Shown piece by piece: positions 1 to 8,736 of a stretch of 64,000 nt of DNA. The first letter of the stretch is position 1. The number at the start of each line of letters is the position of its first letter. Source of the DNA: Undibacterium sp. YM2 (lineage in GTDB: Bacteria > Pseudomonadota > Gammaproteobacteria > Burkholderiales > Burkholderiaceae_D); assembly GCF_009937975.1 (NCBI RefSeq), contig NZ_AP018441.1, positions 3,782,001-3,846,000 of the forward strand, written 5' to 3'. A program made the translations under genes and the position numbers. The notes under the pieces are model-generated. The model had not been told where the DNA came from. It searched no databases and worked only from the letters and a program-made list of their open reading frames with translations.

Positions 1-452
1 CGGATTTCAGAATAACGGCGGCAGATATCACGGCCCTCTTCATTGGTTGAATACAGGATTTCCTTGCCGCGTTTCTCGGTCTGCACCAACTTCAATGCTT
101 GCAGTTTTTTCAATGAATAATTGACGATATGGGTGTCTTCGATATTCAGGATGAAGGCGATGTCTGCCAGTTTTTTCTCACGCGCCCGGTGGTTGATATG
201 GTGCAGCACCAGCACATCAGTGATGGTCATGTCTTTCATGCCCACCGCAGCCATACACCTGACCGCCCAGCGGTTGAAGGCATTGCTGGCAATGATCATT
301 CCAAATTCAAATTCACTCAATTCTGCACTCCTGCCCTCAGCCAGATGGGAAGAGGAGACGATAGGTACCCTTGGCGTGGCAGTAGTAGCAGTGGATGCTG
401 CCGGGCTAAGGCCGGTTTTTGTGGCAGTTTTGGCAGGCTTGGTCGTGGACAT
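1..452 (-). CDS. Winged-helix (MarR-like) transcriptional regulator, 3' end cut by window edge
   Basis: An open frame runs leftward from an ATG at 452 off the window edge, giving 150 residues without a stop. The first 45 or so residues are Ala/Thr/Ser/Pro-rich and look disordered. From about residue 50 the sequence looks like a MarR-type winged helix: a helix with FGMIIASNAFNRW, then a segment with TDVLVLHHINHR, a recognition-helix-like stretch IEDTHIVNYSLKKLQ, and a wing-like part with TEKRGKEILYSTNEEG. I infer a DNA-binding regulator of unknown target. The C-terminus lies outside the window. The upstream gap 453-615 shows no gene. The family assignment is by fold-like pattern only. Confidence 0.7.
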   Translation of the reverse strand, partial: MSTTKPAKTATKTGLSPAASTATTATPRVPIVSSSHLAEGRSAELSEFEFGMIIASNAFNRWAVRCMAAVGMKDMTITDVLVLHHINHRAREKKLADIAFILNIEDTHIVNYSLKKLQALKLVQTEKRGKEILYSTNEEGRDICRRYSEI

Positions 453-615
453 AATGACTCTTTAAAGATAATTTGAATAAAAGACAGGCGTAATTGATAG
501 CCTGATTTTATCTTCTTTGAGAAAAAAGTCAGTCTTTTCGCACTGTTTTATCAATAAAAAATCGATATTTTATGTTTTTATCCACAGCTTTGACGCAGCC
601 ACAGCCATGTTTACC

Positions 616-2274
616 TTAGCCGCGCAGCACTTTGCTGTTGCCGGAAATGCTCAATGCCGGTCTTGCCTGCACTTGTCCTTGTAGCTGTGTCTGTGTTTTT
701 GCTTGTGCAGCCTGCATGGCTTTTTCCAGCTTGAACACCGCCACCGTCTCCACCAGTAATTCAGCTTCATCCTGCATGCTCCGGGCTGCGGCAGCCGCCT
801 GCTCGACCAGGGCCGCATTTTGCTGCGTCATCTGGTCCATCATGCTGATAGCCTGGTTGACCTGGACTATGCCGGTATTCTGTTCACGGCTGGCCGCACT
901 GATTTCGCTGATGATCTCAGCCACATGCTGGACTGAGCTGACAATATCGCGCATGGTCAGGCTGGCTTCATTGACAAGTTTGCCACCGGCATCAACCTGG
1001 CCGACTGAGTCGGCAATCAGAGCCTTGATCTCTTTTGCCGCACTGGCCGACCTTTGTGACAGGTTGCGCACTTCAGCCGCCACCACTGCAAAGCCACGTC
1101 CGTTCTCCCCTGCCCGCGCCGCCTCCACCGCAGCATTCAGGGCCAGGATATTGGTTTGAAAAGCGATGCCGTCAATGACACCGATGATATCGACTATCTT
1201 GTTCGAGCTGGCCTTGATCGCACCCATGGTCAGCTCCACCTGATCAATGACCTTGCCACCCTTGCCCGCATGCTGGTAAGCCTTGCCCGCCAGGTCATGT
1301 GCCTGGGCGGCGTTCTCTGCATTCTGGCCAACAGTCGCTGTCAGTTGCTCCATTGACGCCGCAGTTTCTTCCAGGCCAGATGCCTGCTGCTCGGTACGGT
1401 TGGATAAATCCAAATTGCCATTGGCGATTTCGCGTGAGGCAAGGCCGATATTTTCTGAACTCTTCCTGACCTGGCCTACGGTATTGATCAGGCTCTGGCT
1501 CATCTGGTTCAGCGATGTCAGCAATTGACCTGTTTCATCATTACTCCTGACTTCTATATCAGCCCGCAAATCGCCTCCTGCCACGGACTCTGCAAGCAGG
1601 ATAGCCGCCTTCAGGGAAGCCGTAATCGCCCTGGTCGTCAAAATGGCGATCAACACTGCCACCAGACCCGCGAAAGCCAGCAAGATGATCATCAATACCT
1701 GCGCGGCACCCGAGATGGATGCGGCATCGCTGCCGCTGCGTTCCATCTGGCTGGTTTGCAATGTCACCAGTTGATCAAGTGCGGCAAAATACTGGTCTTG
1801 CAAAGGGGCAATTTCAGGCAAGACCAGATCCTTGGCCTGCTCCACCTCATTCTCCACCACCAGCTTGAGGAATTTGTCGAGCACAGGCTGATAACGCTGT
1901 TTCGCTGCCAGTACGGCCTTCAGCAGTTTTTTCTCTTCAGCCGAGCTGGCCAGTTTGCCAAACTGAGCGAGATCAAGCTCTATCTGTTTGCCTGATTTAT
2001 CGATGGCAGCCTGTTCAGGCTTTCTCTCATCGAGCGTCGATAGCAGCAAGAGATTGCGCATGCTGCGGGCAATGTGGTCGAGGTCAGACTTGATACGATT
2101 GACCGTCGCCGTCTTGGGGTAAACTTCCTTGACGACGAGATTCACGCCCTGGTTGACACGACCCAGTTGCGTGTATCCCGTCACCGTCAGCGCCAGCATG
2201 AGCAAGATAACAAATGCAAAACCCAGGCCCAGCTTGTGGCCTATCTTCCAGTTCCTGATGTACTTGTTCAACAT
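616..2274 (-). CDS. Methyl-accepting chemotaxis protein
   Basis: This is a 552-residue chemoreceptor. I chose the ATG at 2274 because AGGGG lies six bases upstream; a TTG start at 2292 would add only six residues. Membrane segments lie at about residues 13-34 and 191-213 and enclose a helical periplasmic domain of the four-helix-bundle ligand-sensing type. A HAMP domain follows (about 214-265), then the cytoplasmic signalling domain with the conserved hairpin tip [20 protein letters not shown]. Receptors of this family control CheA kinase at the cell pole. No NWETF-like CheR/CheB tether is visible at the C-terminus, which ends KVLRG. Its neighbour is a liv-type importer read in the same direction, so it may sense a related nutrient, but the ligand cannot be read from sequence. 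Confidence 0.95.
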   Translation of the reverse strand: MLNKYIRNWKIGHKLGLGFAFVILLMLALTVTGYTQLGRVNQGVNLVVKEVYPKTATVNRIKSDLDHIARSMRNLLLLSTLDERKPEQAAIDKSGKQIELDLAQFGKLASSAEEKKLLKAVLAAKQRYQPVLDKFLKLVVENEVEQAKDLVLPEIAPLQDQYFAALDQLVTLQTSQMERSGSDAASISGAAQVLMIILLAFAGLVAVLIAILTTRAITASLKAAILLAESVAGGDLRADIEVRSNDETGQLLTSLNQMSQSLINTVGQVRKSSENIGLASREIANGNLDLSNRTEQQASGLEETAASMEQLTATVGQNAENAAQAHDLAGKAYQHAGKGGKVIDQVELTMGAIKASSNKIVDIIGVIDGIAFQTNILALNAAVEAARAGENGRGFAVVAAEVRNLSQRSASAAKEIKALIADSVGQVDAGGKLVNEASLTMRDIVSSVQHVAEIISEISAASREQNTGIVQVNQAISMMDQMTQQNAALVEQAAAAARSMQDEAELLVETVAVFKLEKAMQAAQAKTQTQLQGQVQARPALSISGNSKVLRG

Positions 2275-2375
2275 GGCTAACCCCTGATTCAAAACCTGCT
2301 AAATTTGCGGACGAGTCAGGCCAGCGGCAAGTGCAGGCACTTGCCGTCGATCTGCTTACTGCCATTTATCTACTG

Positions 2376-3083
2376 TCAGACGCCCAGGTAGGCTTTCTTG
2401 ACGTCTTCATTGTTGAGCAGCTCTTGCCCCGTACCCTGCATGACGATACGGCCTGTCTGTATGACATAACCGTTATGCGCAATTGCCAGTGCCTTGTGCA
2501 GGTTTTGCTCAACCAGCAGTATTGACATACCCTGTTCATTGATCAGTTGTATGGTGTCGAGTACCTTGGTGACAAACTTGGGAGCGATACCCCAGGATGG
2601 CTCGTCCAGCAAGAGCATCTTGGGCTTGGCCATCAGACCACGGGCTATCGCCAGCATCTGCTGCTCACCACCACTCATGGTGCCAGCGAGCTGGTAACGC
2701 CTTTCCTTGAGAATGGGAAAGAGCGTGTACATGGTGTCTATGGATTCAGCCACTTCGTCATCATCACGGCGGGTATAGGCACCGAGTTGCAGGTTTCTTT
2801 CTACCGTCAGGCGGGCGAAGATGCGCCGCCCTTCCGGCACCAATGACAGGCCCAGCCCCACCCTTTTGCTGGCCGGGATTTTTTCCAGTGGCTTGCCATC
2901 GAATACGATCTGCCCTGCATCCGCCGCATTCAAACCGGCAATTGCCCGCAAGGTAGTGGATTTTCCATTACCGTTACCACCGACCAAGGCGACGATCTTG
3001 CCCTTCTCAACATCAATATCAACTTTGGACAAGGCCAGCACGCCGTCATAACTGACTCTCAGATTTCTTACTTGCAGCATCAT
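2376..3083 (-). CDS. livF: Branched-chain amino acid-type ABC transporter ATP-binding protein LivF
   Basis: This 235-residue cytoplasmic ATPase belongs to the hydrophobic amino acid uptake (HAAT) class of importers. Walker A is GGNGNGKST (residues 35-43), the signature is MSGGEQQ, and Walker B is LLLDEPSWG. Its length is typical of LivF. The start overlaps the livG stop by four bases (ATGA), so the two ATPases are probably made in equal amounts by translational coupling. It is the last gene of the livK-H-M-G-F order on the minus strand. The substrate could be a branched-chain amino acid, urea or an amide. The hydantoinase gene nearby makes a cyclic or linear amide plausible, but this is inference. 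Confidence 0.92.
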   Translation of the reverse strand: MMLQVRNLRVSYDGVLALSKVDIDVEKGKIVALVGGNGNGKSTTLRAIAGLNAADAGQIVFDGKPLEKIPASKRVGLGLSLVPEGRRIFARLTVERNLQLGAYTRRDDDEVAESIDTMYTLFPILKERRYQLAGTMSGGEQQMLAIARGLMAKPKMLLLDEPSWGIAPKFVTKVLDTIQLINEQGMSILLVEQNLHKALAIAHNGYVIQTGRIVMQGTGQELLNNEDVKKAYLGV

Positions 3084-3793
3084 TCATCTCCCAGGTAGGC
3101 AGCGATCACTTTGGGATCGTTAGATACTTGTTCAGGACTGCCTTCGGCAATTTTCTTGCCATAATCAAGCACAACTATCGCATCGGCAATCGGCATGATG
3201 CCCTCCAGCACGTGCTCAACGATGAGGCAGGAAATACCTTCTTCACGGATTTTCAAGACCACATCTACCGTCTCTCTTACTTCGGTCGGGTTCAGACCAG
3301 CCATGACTTCATCCATGAGCAACAGACGTGGCCGGACTGCCAGTGCACGTGCCACCGCAAGGCGGCGCTGCTCGCTGATAGTCATGCTACCTGCAGGCTT
3401 GTCCCTGAACTGCCCAAGGTTGACGAAGTTCAGCAACTTGGTGGCACTCTGCCGCGCATCCCCCACATTCTTGTTGATCAGGAAGGCGCCAACCATGACG
3501 TTTTCCAGCGCTGTCATGCTGGTGAAGGTACGCGCCACCTGGAAGGTACGGCCTATGCCTGCACGTGCACATTGCTCGGGGCTCATGCCTGACACCTTGA
3601 TGTCATTCATCCAGATTTCACCAGTCGTAGGTGGGGCATAACCGGCAATGCAATTGAACATCGTGGTCTTGCCTGCACCGTTCGGGCCTATCAGGCCAAC
3701 GATCTTGCCAGCACCGACTTCAAAGGAGACATCCTGGTTGGCGGTAATACCGCCAAAGCGTTTGCTGACGCTTTCTACTCTTAACAAACTCAT
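3080..3793 (-). CDS. livG: Branched-chain amino acid-type ABC transporter ATP-binding protein LivG
   Basis: This is a 237-residue ATPase partner of LivF. Walker A is GPNGAGKTT (residues 36-44) and Walker B is LLLMDEVMAGLNPTE, typical of LivG, where a hydrophobic residue and Ala replace the usual Pro-Ser. The signature region reads TISEQRRLAVARAL, which departs from the LSGGQ consensus, as LivG proteins often do. It overlaps livM by four bases at its start and livF by four at its end. The two ATPases would form a heterodimer under the LivH/LivM channel. Function as an importer ATPase is secure; the substrate is not. Confidence 0.92.
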   Translation of the reverse strand: MSLLRVESVSKRFGGITANQDVSFEVGAGKIVGLIGPNGAGKTTMFNCIAGYAPPTTGEIWMNDIKVSGMSPEQCARAGIGRTFQVARTFTSMTALENVMVGAFLINKNVGDARQSATKLLNFVNLGQFRDKPAGSMTISEQRRLAVARALAVRPRLLLMDEVMAGLNPTEVRETVDVVLKIREEGISCLIVEHVLEGIMPIADAIVVLDYGKKIAEGSPEQVSNDPKVIAAYLGDE

Positions 3794-4860
3794 GCTGCCT
3801 CCCTTTTTGCCTCTTGTACATCCTGCTCTTTTTGTGCCTTGACTGCTTTTCTGCGTGCAAAAAATTGCTTGACCCAGCCCATGACACCGGTCGGGTAATA
3901 CACCGCGATGACCACGATCAAGGCCGCATAAATCACCAGGTCAGTACCACGGCCAGATCCACCAAACAGGGCGCGCGTACCTTCTTCAATGAAAGTCAGT
4001 ACACCGGCACCGATGACCGGCCCCAGCAAAGTACCCACCCCACCAAGGATAGACACCAGTGCCATCTTGATCGACAGGCCGGTATGCAGGACTGAGCCCG
4101 GGTCTATATACAATTCCTTCTGCGCATACAGGCTGCCACCAATCGCCGTAAAAAAGCTGCTGACGGCAAAAGCTATTTGCTTGTAACGACTGAGGTTGAT
4201 ACCCAGGCTGCGCGCTGCATCTGGTTCATCCTTGATGGCACGGAAGTAGTAACCGAGATAGCTGTGTTCTATCCAGTAATTCACTGCCAGTGTTACCATC
4301 AAGAGACCGAGGGCGATGTAGTAATACGGTGCCTTGTCGGTAAATATCATGCTGGCCCAGCCTTGCTGGTCCATAGGTATGGTCAGGCCAACGGCAGCAC
4401 CCGCATATTCCCAGTTCGTGAAAATGATCTGGATGATTTCAGCCACTGCGATAGTCGCCATGCCAAAGTAATGCCCGTTGAGACGAAAGCATGACCAGCC
4501 TATGATGAGACTGATTGCTGCCGCCAGTATGCCGCCGCAGATCATCGCCACCCAGGCATTCAGGCCAAACTGTGTCAGCAACAATGTCGAGGTGTATGCA
4601 CCCAGCCCGTAAAAGGCGACATGCCCCAGCGAGACCTGGCCTGCATAACCACCGACGATATTCCAGGCCACACCCAGTTGCGCTGCCATCAAAATCAATA
4701 TCGCCAGATTCTGGTGCGAAGGGTCTTTGACTACGACGGGTACCAGCAATGCAGCCAGTACGCACAAGGCCAGCAATATGTATTTCACCGAGGAATTACC
4801 ATGTGAATCTGGCGCCAGCAACTCTTGCGCCGAGATCACGGTTTTGTCTTGTATGTTCAT
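3790..4860 (-). CDS. livM: Branched-chain amino acid-type ABC transporter permease LivM
   Basis: This 356-residue inner-membrane permease has a charged cytoplasmic N-terminus of about 25 residues, then repeated hydrophobic segments beginning VKYILLALCVLAALL. Family landmarks include GQVSLGHVAFYGLGAYTS and the loop with AIKDEPDAARSLGINLSRYK, which is the ATPase-coupling region in LivM proteins. The C-terminal tail is Lys/Glu/Ala-rich. AAGG lies about nine bases before the ATG. The gene follows livH by 21 bases and overlaps livG. It should pair with LivH to form the transport path. Confidence 0.93.
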   Translation of the reverse strand: MNIQDKTVISAQELLAPDSHGNSSVKYILLALCVLAALLVPVVVKDPSHQNLAILILMAAQLGVAWNIVGGYAGQVSLGHVAFYGLGAYTSTLLLTQFGLNAWVAMICGGILAAAISLIIGWSCFRLNGHYFGMATIAVAEIIQIIFTNWEYAGAAVGLTIPMDQQGWASMIFTDKAPYYYIALGLLMVTLAVNYWIEHSYLGYYFRAIKDEPDAARSLGINLSRYKQIAFAVSSFFTAIGGSLYAQKELYIDPGSVLHTGLSIKMALVSILGGVGTLLGPVIGAGVLTFIEEGTRALFGGSGRGTDLVIYAALIVVIAVYYPTGVMGWVKQFFARRKAVKAQKEQDVQEAKREAA

Positions 4861-4881
4861 TTTTGTACCTTCTCTTCTACG

Positions 4882-5748
4882 CTATTGCTTGCCCATCAAC
4901 CCTTGCGGACGGAACATCAGTACCGCCAGGAACAAGGCCAGTACCAGTGCCAGCTTGTATTGCGGCCCGATGAGAAAACCGCCCATGACTTCAATGACAC
5001 CAACGATGATCCCGGCAAACAAGGCGCCGATAACACTGCCAAAACCACCGAGATTCACGACCACAAAAGCAATCAGGATGAAGTTCGCCCCCACTTCCGG
5101 GAAGATGGGAAAGAAAGTAGACAGCAATGCGCCCGCCACACCAGCACAGGCAGCACCTATGCCCCAGGCCATGGCAAACATTTTTTGTGAATCTATACCC
5201 ATCAGTTGAGCTGCTTCCTTGTCAGCCGCAGTGGCTTCCAATGCCGCGCCGGCACGGGTCTTGGTCAGGAACAGGTAAATACCCATGGTCACCAGGACTG
5301 CTCCAACACCGGCAGTCACCTGCGGCATGCCCACCTGTATGCCGAATATCTGTACCGCGCCAGAGACGACGGAATGATCAACCGTCCTGAAATCCGGTTT
5401 CCAGAAAAATTGTGCCAGGCCACGGAACAGCATCATCAGGCCAAAGGTCGTAAAAATTTGCGACAACATCGGCGCATTGGTGATCTTCTTGATGATGAGC
5501 TTGTACAACACTGTGCCAAGCGCAAACAGGAACAGTGCCGTTAAAGGCAGGGTAAACATGGGGTCCAAGGCGAACAGCGAGTACATCCAGAAACTGGAGT
5601 ACATGCCGAACATCAAAAACTCACCATGAGAAAAATTGACGATATCCATGACGCCAAAGATCAGCGTCAAACCTATCGCCACCAGCGCATAGATCAAACC
5701 GATCAGTATCCCTGACGCCAGGGTTTGAATAATAATTTCAAGAGACAT
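4882..5748 (-). CDS. livH: Branched-chain amino acid-type ABC transporter permease LivH
   Basis: This is a 288-residue inner-membrane permease, the usual LivH length. It shows the family pattern near the N-terminus (LIYALVAIGLTLIFGVMDIVNFSHGEF), conserved for contact with the binding protein and ATPases, followed by several hydrophobic helices and a C-terminal FRPQGLMG. GAGGAG precedes the ATG closely. It is the first gene of the livHMGF block. A 150-base gap with a strong hairpin separates it from the binding-protein gene upstream. That layout usually allows the binding protein to be made in excess over the membrane parts. Confidence 0.93.
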   Translation of the reverse strand: MSLEIIIQTLASGILIGLIYALVAIGLTLIFGVMDIVNFSHGEFLMFGMYSSFWMYSLFALDPMFTLPLTALFLFALGTVLYKLIIKKITNAPMLSQIFTTFGLMMLFRGLAQFFWKPDFRTVDHSVVSGAVQIFGIQVGMPQVTAGVGAVLVTMGIYLFLTKTRAGAALEATAADKEAAQLMGIDSQKMFAMAWGIGAACAGVAGALLSTFFPIFPEVGANFILIAFVVVNLGGFGSVIGALFAGIIVGVIEVMGGFLIGPQYKLALVLALFLAVLMFRPQGLMGKQ

Positions 5749-5850
5749 TTTCTCCTCGCACTTCCTCTTATGTATAGCTATGTAAAACCGACCTCATGTA
5801 TCGTCAGGTATCGTCAGATAGCGCCCGGCATTTTTTACTTTCTGTTGCCC

Positions 5851-5872
5851 TTGCCCGGTAATAACCGGGCAA
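5851..5872 (-). other. Intercistronic hairpin between binding-protein gene and livH
   Basis: Perfect nine-base arms (TTGCCCGGT / ACCGGGCAA) with a four-base loop sit between the livK-like stop and livH. No U-run follows in the direction of transcription, so it is more likely an mRNA-stabilising or partial-termination structure than a full terminator. Confidence 0.55.
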
Positions 5873-5898
5873 GTTTGCTTCATGTCTTGCTGAACATA

Positions 5899-7176
5899 TT
5901 ATTTACGTTGGTCCCACTTAGGCATAGGCCAGACCACGTCTTTAGTCGCCAGGTCAAAAGGCCATACGGTGTTGTATTTACCATCAATGATCTGCACCAG
6001 GATGCCGGAACCCAAAACGTTCTGACCATGCTCGTCAAACTTCACACCCTTCCACGGCATGATCAGTTTATTGGCAGGGATATTGGTTTCTGTCAGTGCT
6101 TTACGGATGGCTTCTGGCTCGGTAGAACCGGCGCGGTTGATTGCATCGACCAGTGTCATCAAACCAGTAAAGGTGCGGGAGGAATTACCGGTAAAGTCAG
6201 CCTTGTATTTGCTGTTATACAAATCATTGACTTGCTTGATCAGCGGGTTATTTTTTGCCAGATCAGGCGACCAGACTTCGCGGGTGATGACATAATCAGC
6301 ATCCTTACCCAGGGTGCGGCGGAATTCCGTATCCGTAAAACCAGCATTGTTTGCCAAAATCATGTCAGGTGAAAAGCCCAGTTCCTTATAGGTTTTCATC
6401 GCCATGATGGCGTCGCCCAGGTAAGAAGACTGCATGACAACCTGCGGGCTGGAAGATTTCAATTGCTGTACTTCAGAAGTCAGCTGTGTACTTTTTGCTG
6501 GATAGACGATGGTCTTGACCAGGTTATAGCCCTTCTCGCCTGCCAGCTTGGTTTCCAGCTTGGTGGTTTCATTGCCCCACAAGGTATTTTCATTAAAGGT
6601 AGCCAGTTGCTTGACCTTGATACCCTTCTTGGCTTCGAGCTCCTTGAAGAAATCAAAGAAATTATGAACAAACAAATCATCATGGGCCGTGGTACGGAAG
6701 AACCATTTGAAACCACGCTGTGTCAAGGTAGAAGAAGATGATTCAGGGTTCACATAAGGAATCTTGTATTTTTCTGCGACCTGGCTGGAAGTAGCGGTCA
6801 CATTACTGAAGTAAGCCCCCACCACAGCAACCACTTTTTCCTGAGTGATCAATCGCTCAGTTTCTGTCGCGCCGATTTGTGGATTGCCCTGGTGATCAGC
6901 AAATACCAGCTTGATCTTTGCGCCTTTCAGGTTAGGTAGACCGCCACCAGCAGAGAAAGGCAGGTTGGGAATATTTTTTGCGCCATTATTGACGATGTCA
7001 GCAGCCAGTTCCAGTGCATTTTTCATTTCACTGCCTGAGGATGCAGCAGCACCTGACAATGGATAGATAACGCCTATCTTGATTTCTTGCTGCGCATAGG
7101 CAGAGTAGCAAAAACTCAGACCCAGGCTGGCCAGAAGACCGGCGCGGGCAATTTTTTTGATGGTATTTGTAAACAT
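5899..7176 (-). CDS. Periplasmic substrate-binding protein of a Liv-type ABC transporter
   Basis: This 425-residue protein is the binding subunit for the livHMGF transporter downstream. I prefer the ATG at 7176 (GGAG nine bases upstream) over a TTG at 7191. A signal peptide of about 28 residues ends CYSAYA before QQEIKIG. The mature part has the type I periplasmic-binding fold of the LivJ/LivK/AmiC group: an opening IKIGVIYPLSGAAASSG, then GATETERLI, VVAVVGAYFSNVT and YKIPYVNPESSSSTL, where Ser/Thr residues usually hold the ligand carboxylate and amine. It is longer than LivK (about 370 residues), as are many homologues of uncertain ligand in Burkholderiales. Ligand unknown. Confidence 0.9.
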   Translation of the reverse strand: MFTNTIKKIARAGLLASLGLSFCYSAYAQQEIKIGVIYPLSGAAASSGSEMKNALELAADIVNNGAKNIPNLPFSAGGGLPNLKGAKIKLVFADHQGNPQIGATETERLITQEKVVAVVGAYFSNVTATSSQVAEKYKIPYVNPESSSSTLTQRGFKWFFRTTAHDDLFVHNFFDFFKELEAKKGIKVKQLATFNENTLWGNETTKLETKLAGEKGYNLVKTIVYPAKSTQLTSEVQQLKSSSPQVVMQSSYLGDAIMAMKTYKELGFSPDMILANNAGFTDTEFRRTLGKDADYVITREVWSPDLAKNNPLIKQVNDLYNSKYKADFTGNSSRTFTGLMTLVDAINRAGSTEPEAIRKALTETNIPANKLIMPWKGVKFDEHGQNVLGSGILVQIIDGKYNTVWPFDLATKDVVWPMPKWDQRK

Positions 7177-7304
7177 TATTAAACGCTCCAATTTAATTAA
7201 ATGTAAGCCCTCTGCTAATACTTTGAGGAGAGCCCTTTCCTATGCTGCTACTTCTGCCCTTGTCTGCACTTGCACAAACCTGCCCGAGCTTGTCAGTCAA
7301 AGAT

Positions 7305-8348
7305 TTACTTCATCGACCTTTCAGTCGTGTATTTCAATAAAATCGCTACTTCTTCACTGCTTGCGGTTTTCAACCACTCCCTGACAAACTGCTCACCCAG
7401 TCTGTCGAGGTTATTTCTTAATAGTGCATCTACCCGGTCAACTTTGATCTTGTTATTGCGCAGCTGGTTTTCATACCCGGCATCACTGTCGCGGCTCATA
7501 TTCCAGCCACGCTTTTCTGCAGCCTGGGCTGCCTCCAACATCTTCTTTTGCGTATCAGCTGACAGTTTGGCAAACACTTTCTGGCTGATGAAAACAATAT
7601 TTTTTGGTATCCAGGCATTTGCCTGGTAGTAATACGCCATCTTGCTCCAGGCCTTGGTTTCCACTCCAGTCCAGCTGGAAGTGATCATCACATCCAGTTT
7701 ATCGCTGGCGATTGCCTTTTCCAGGTCTATCACCTGCACAGGCACTGCCGTTGCCATTGCCAGTTCCGCAATACGTTCACTGGCCGGGTTATAACTGCGC
7801 ATGCGCATACCCTTGAAATCTGCCAGCGAGCTCAACGGCTTTTTCGAATACAGATTCTGTGGCGGCCACGGTACTGAATACAGTAACTTCAAACCACGCT
7901 TGGTCAGAGCTTTTTCCACTTCAATTTTGGAAGCCATCCACAGATTATGTGCATCTTCATAACCCCTGACAGTGAATGGCAAAGAGTCAAGTCCAAACAC
8001 CGGTATCTCTTTCGCCAGGCTGGACATGATGACTTCCCCAGCCTCAGCCTTTTCATTCACCACACCAGGAAATATCTCCGCTGGCTTCAATAAACTACCA
8101 GCAGGGAACACCGTCATCTTCACCTGGCCATTGCTGACAACTGCTACTTCCTTGGCAAACTGTTGCAAATTCATCGTCTGGAAATTATCTGCAGCATAGG
8201 CGGTGGCGATGCGTATATCCACTGTCTCAGCCTGCGCGCTGGCGGTCATGATCGCAGCTACCAAAATATAAATACCAACAAATCCCTTACGAGAAAGAGC
8301 AGATAAGCAGGAAAAACTCAGCTTGTTGCGAATTGAATCTGACATCAT
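7305..8348 (-). CDS. TRAP-type (DctP family) periplasmic solute-binding protein, orphan
   Basis: This is a 347-residue binding protein. An ATG pair at 8348/8345 follows GAGGGAG, so the longer frame to 8423 is not needed. A long signal peptide (about 45 residues, ending ASAQAE) precedes the DctP-type fold. Recognisable parts are IRIATAYAADNF at the mature N-terminus, the central GMRMRSYNPASERIAELAMA (TRAP proteins keep an Arg here for the ligand carboxylate), and DVMITSSWTGVETKAW. No DctQ or DctM membrane subunits occur in the window, so it must work with a transporter elsewhere or serve as a sensor ligand-binder. It lies between the liv operon and the divergent hydantoinase gene, which suggests a shared substrate family. 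Confidence 0.88.
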   Translation of the reverse strand: MMSDSIRNKLSFSCLSALSRKGFVGIYILVAAIMTASAQAETVDIRIATAYAADNFQTMNLQQFAKEVAVVSNGQVKMTVFPAGSLLKPAEIFPGVVNEKAEAGEVIMSSLAKEIPVFGLDSLPFTVRGYEDAHNLWMASKIEVEKALTKRGLKLLYSVPWPPQNLYSKKPLSSLADFKGMRMRSYNPASERIAELAMATAVPVQVIDLEKAIASDKLDVMITSSWTGVETKAWSKMAYYYQANAWIPKNIVFISQKVFAKLSADTQKKMLEAAQAAEKRGWNMSRDSDAGYENQLRNNKIKVDRVDALLRNNLDRLGEQFVREWLKTASSEEVAILLKYTTERSMK

Positions 8349-8368
8349 TTGCTCCCTCAATGTTTTAT

Positions 8369-8398
8369 ATCGTAAACGTTTTATCGATAAATCGTCAA
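8369..8398 (-). promoter_or_regulatory. Candidate sigma70 promoter with palindromic operator for the TRAP binding-protein gene
   Basis: On the minus strand TTGACG (8398-8393) and TACGAT (8374-8369) are separated by 18 bases, about 20 bases before the ATG. The spacer holds two overlapping palindromes, AAACGTTT (8374-8381) and TTATCGATAA (8381-8390), which could bind a regulator. The rest of the divergent gap up to the hydantoinase start (8399-8736) shows no gene. Confidence 0.45.
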
Positions 8399-8736
8399 TA
8401 AAATATCTTACATTTAATCTCAATAACTACTACAATATCATCAAAGGAAAAATCTACAAGATGTTTATAAAGTTTTTTTCCTTGCTGTTATTAAGATGAA
8501 AACCAGTAAGAAAAGAACTGCACCACGCTGTAGCGGCGATGCACAAGAACAGTGAACTTTTTTGCTTTTTTAATATTAGGTATCCATTACTTCTGATATT
8601 TCCGGGCATAAAATGCAAACAATTATTTGTCTGATTTTTGACACAAAGTTTGCAGGCACGGACAGAAATGGCTACAGACCGGGATAAGACTTTGCCGAAG
8701 AAACGGCAACATCTCTTTATGAAAGGTGGTTGCAAA

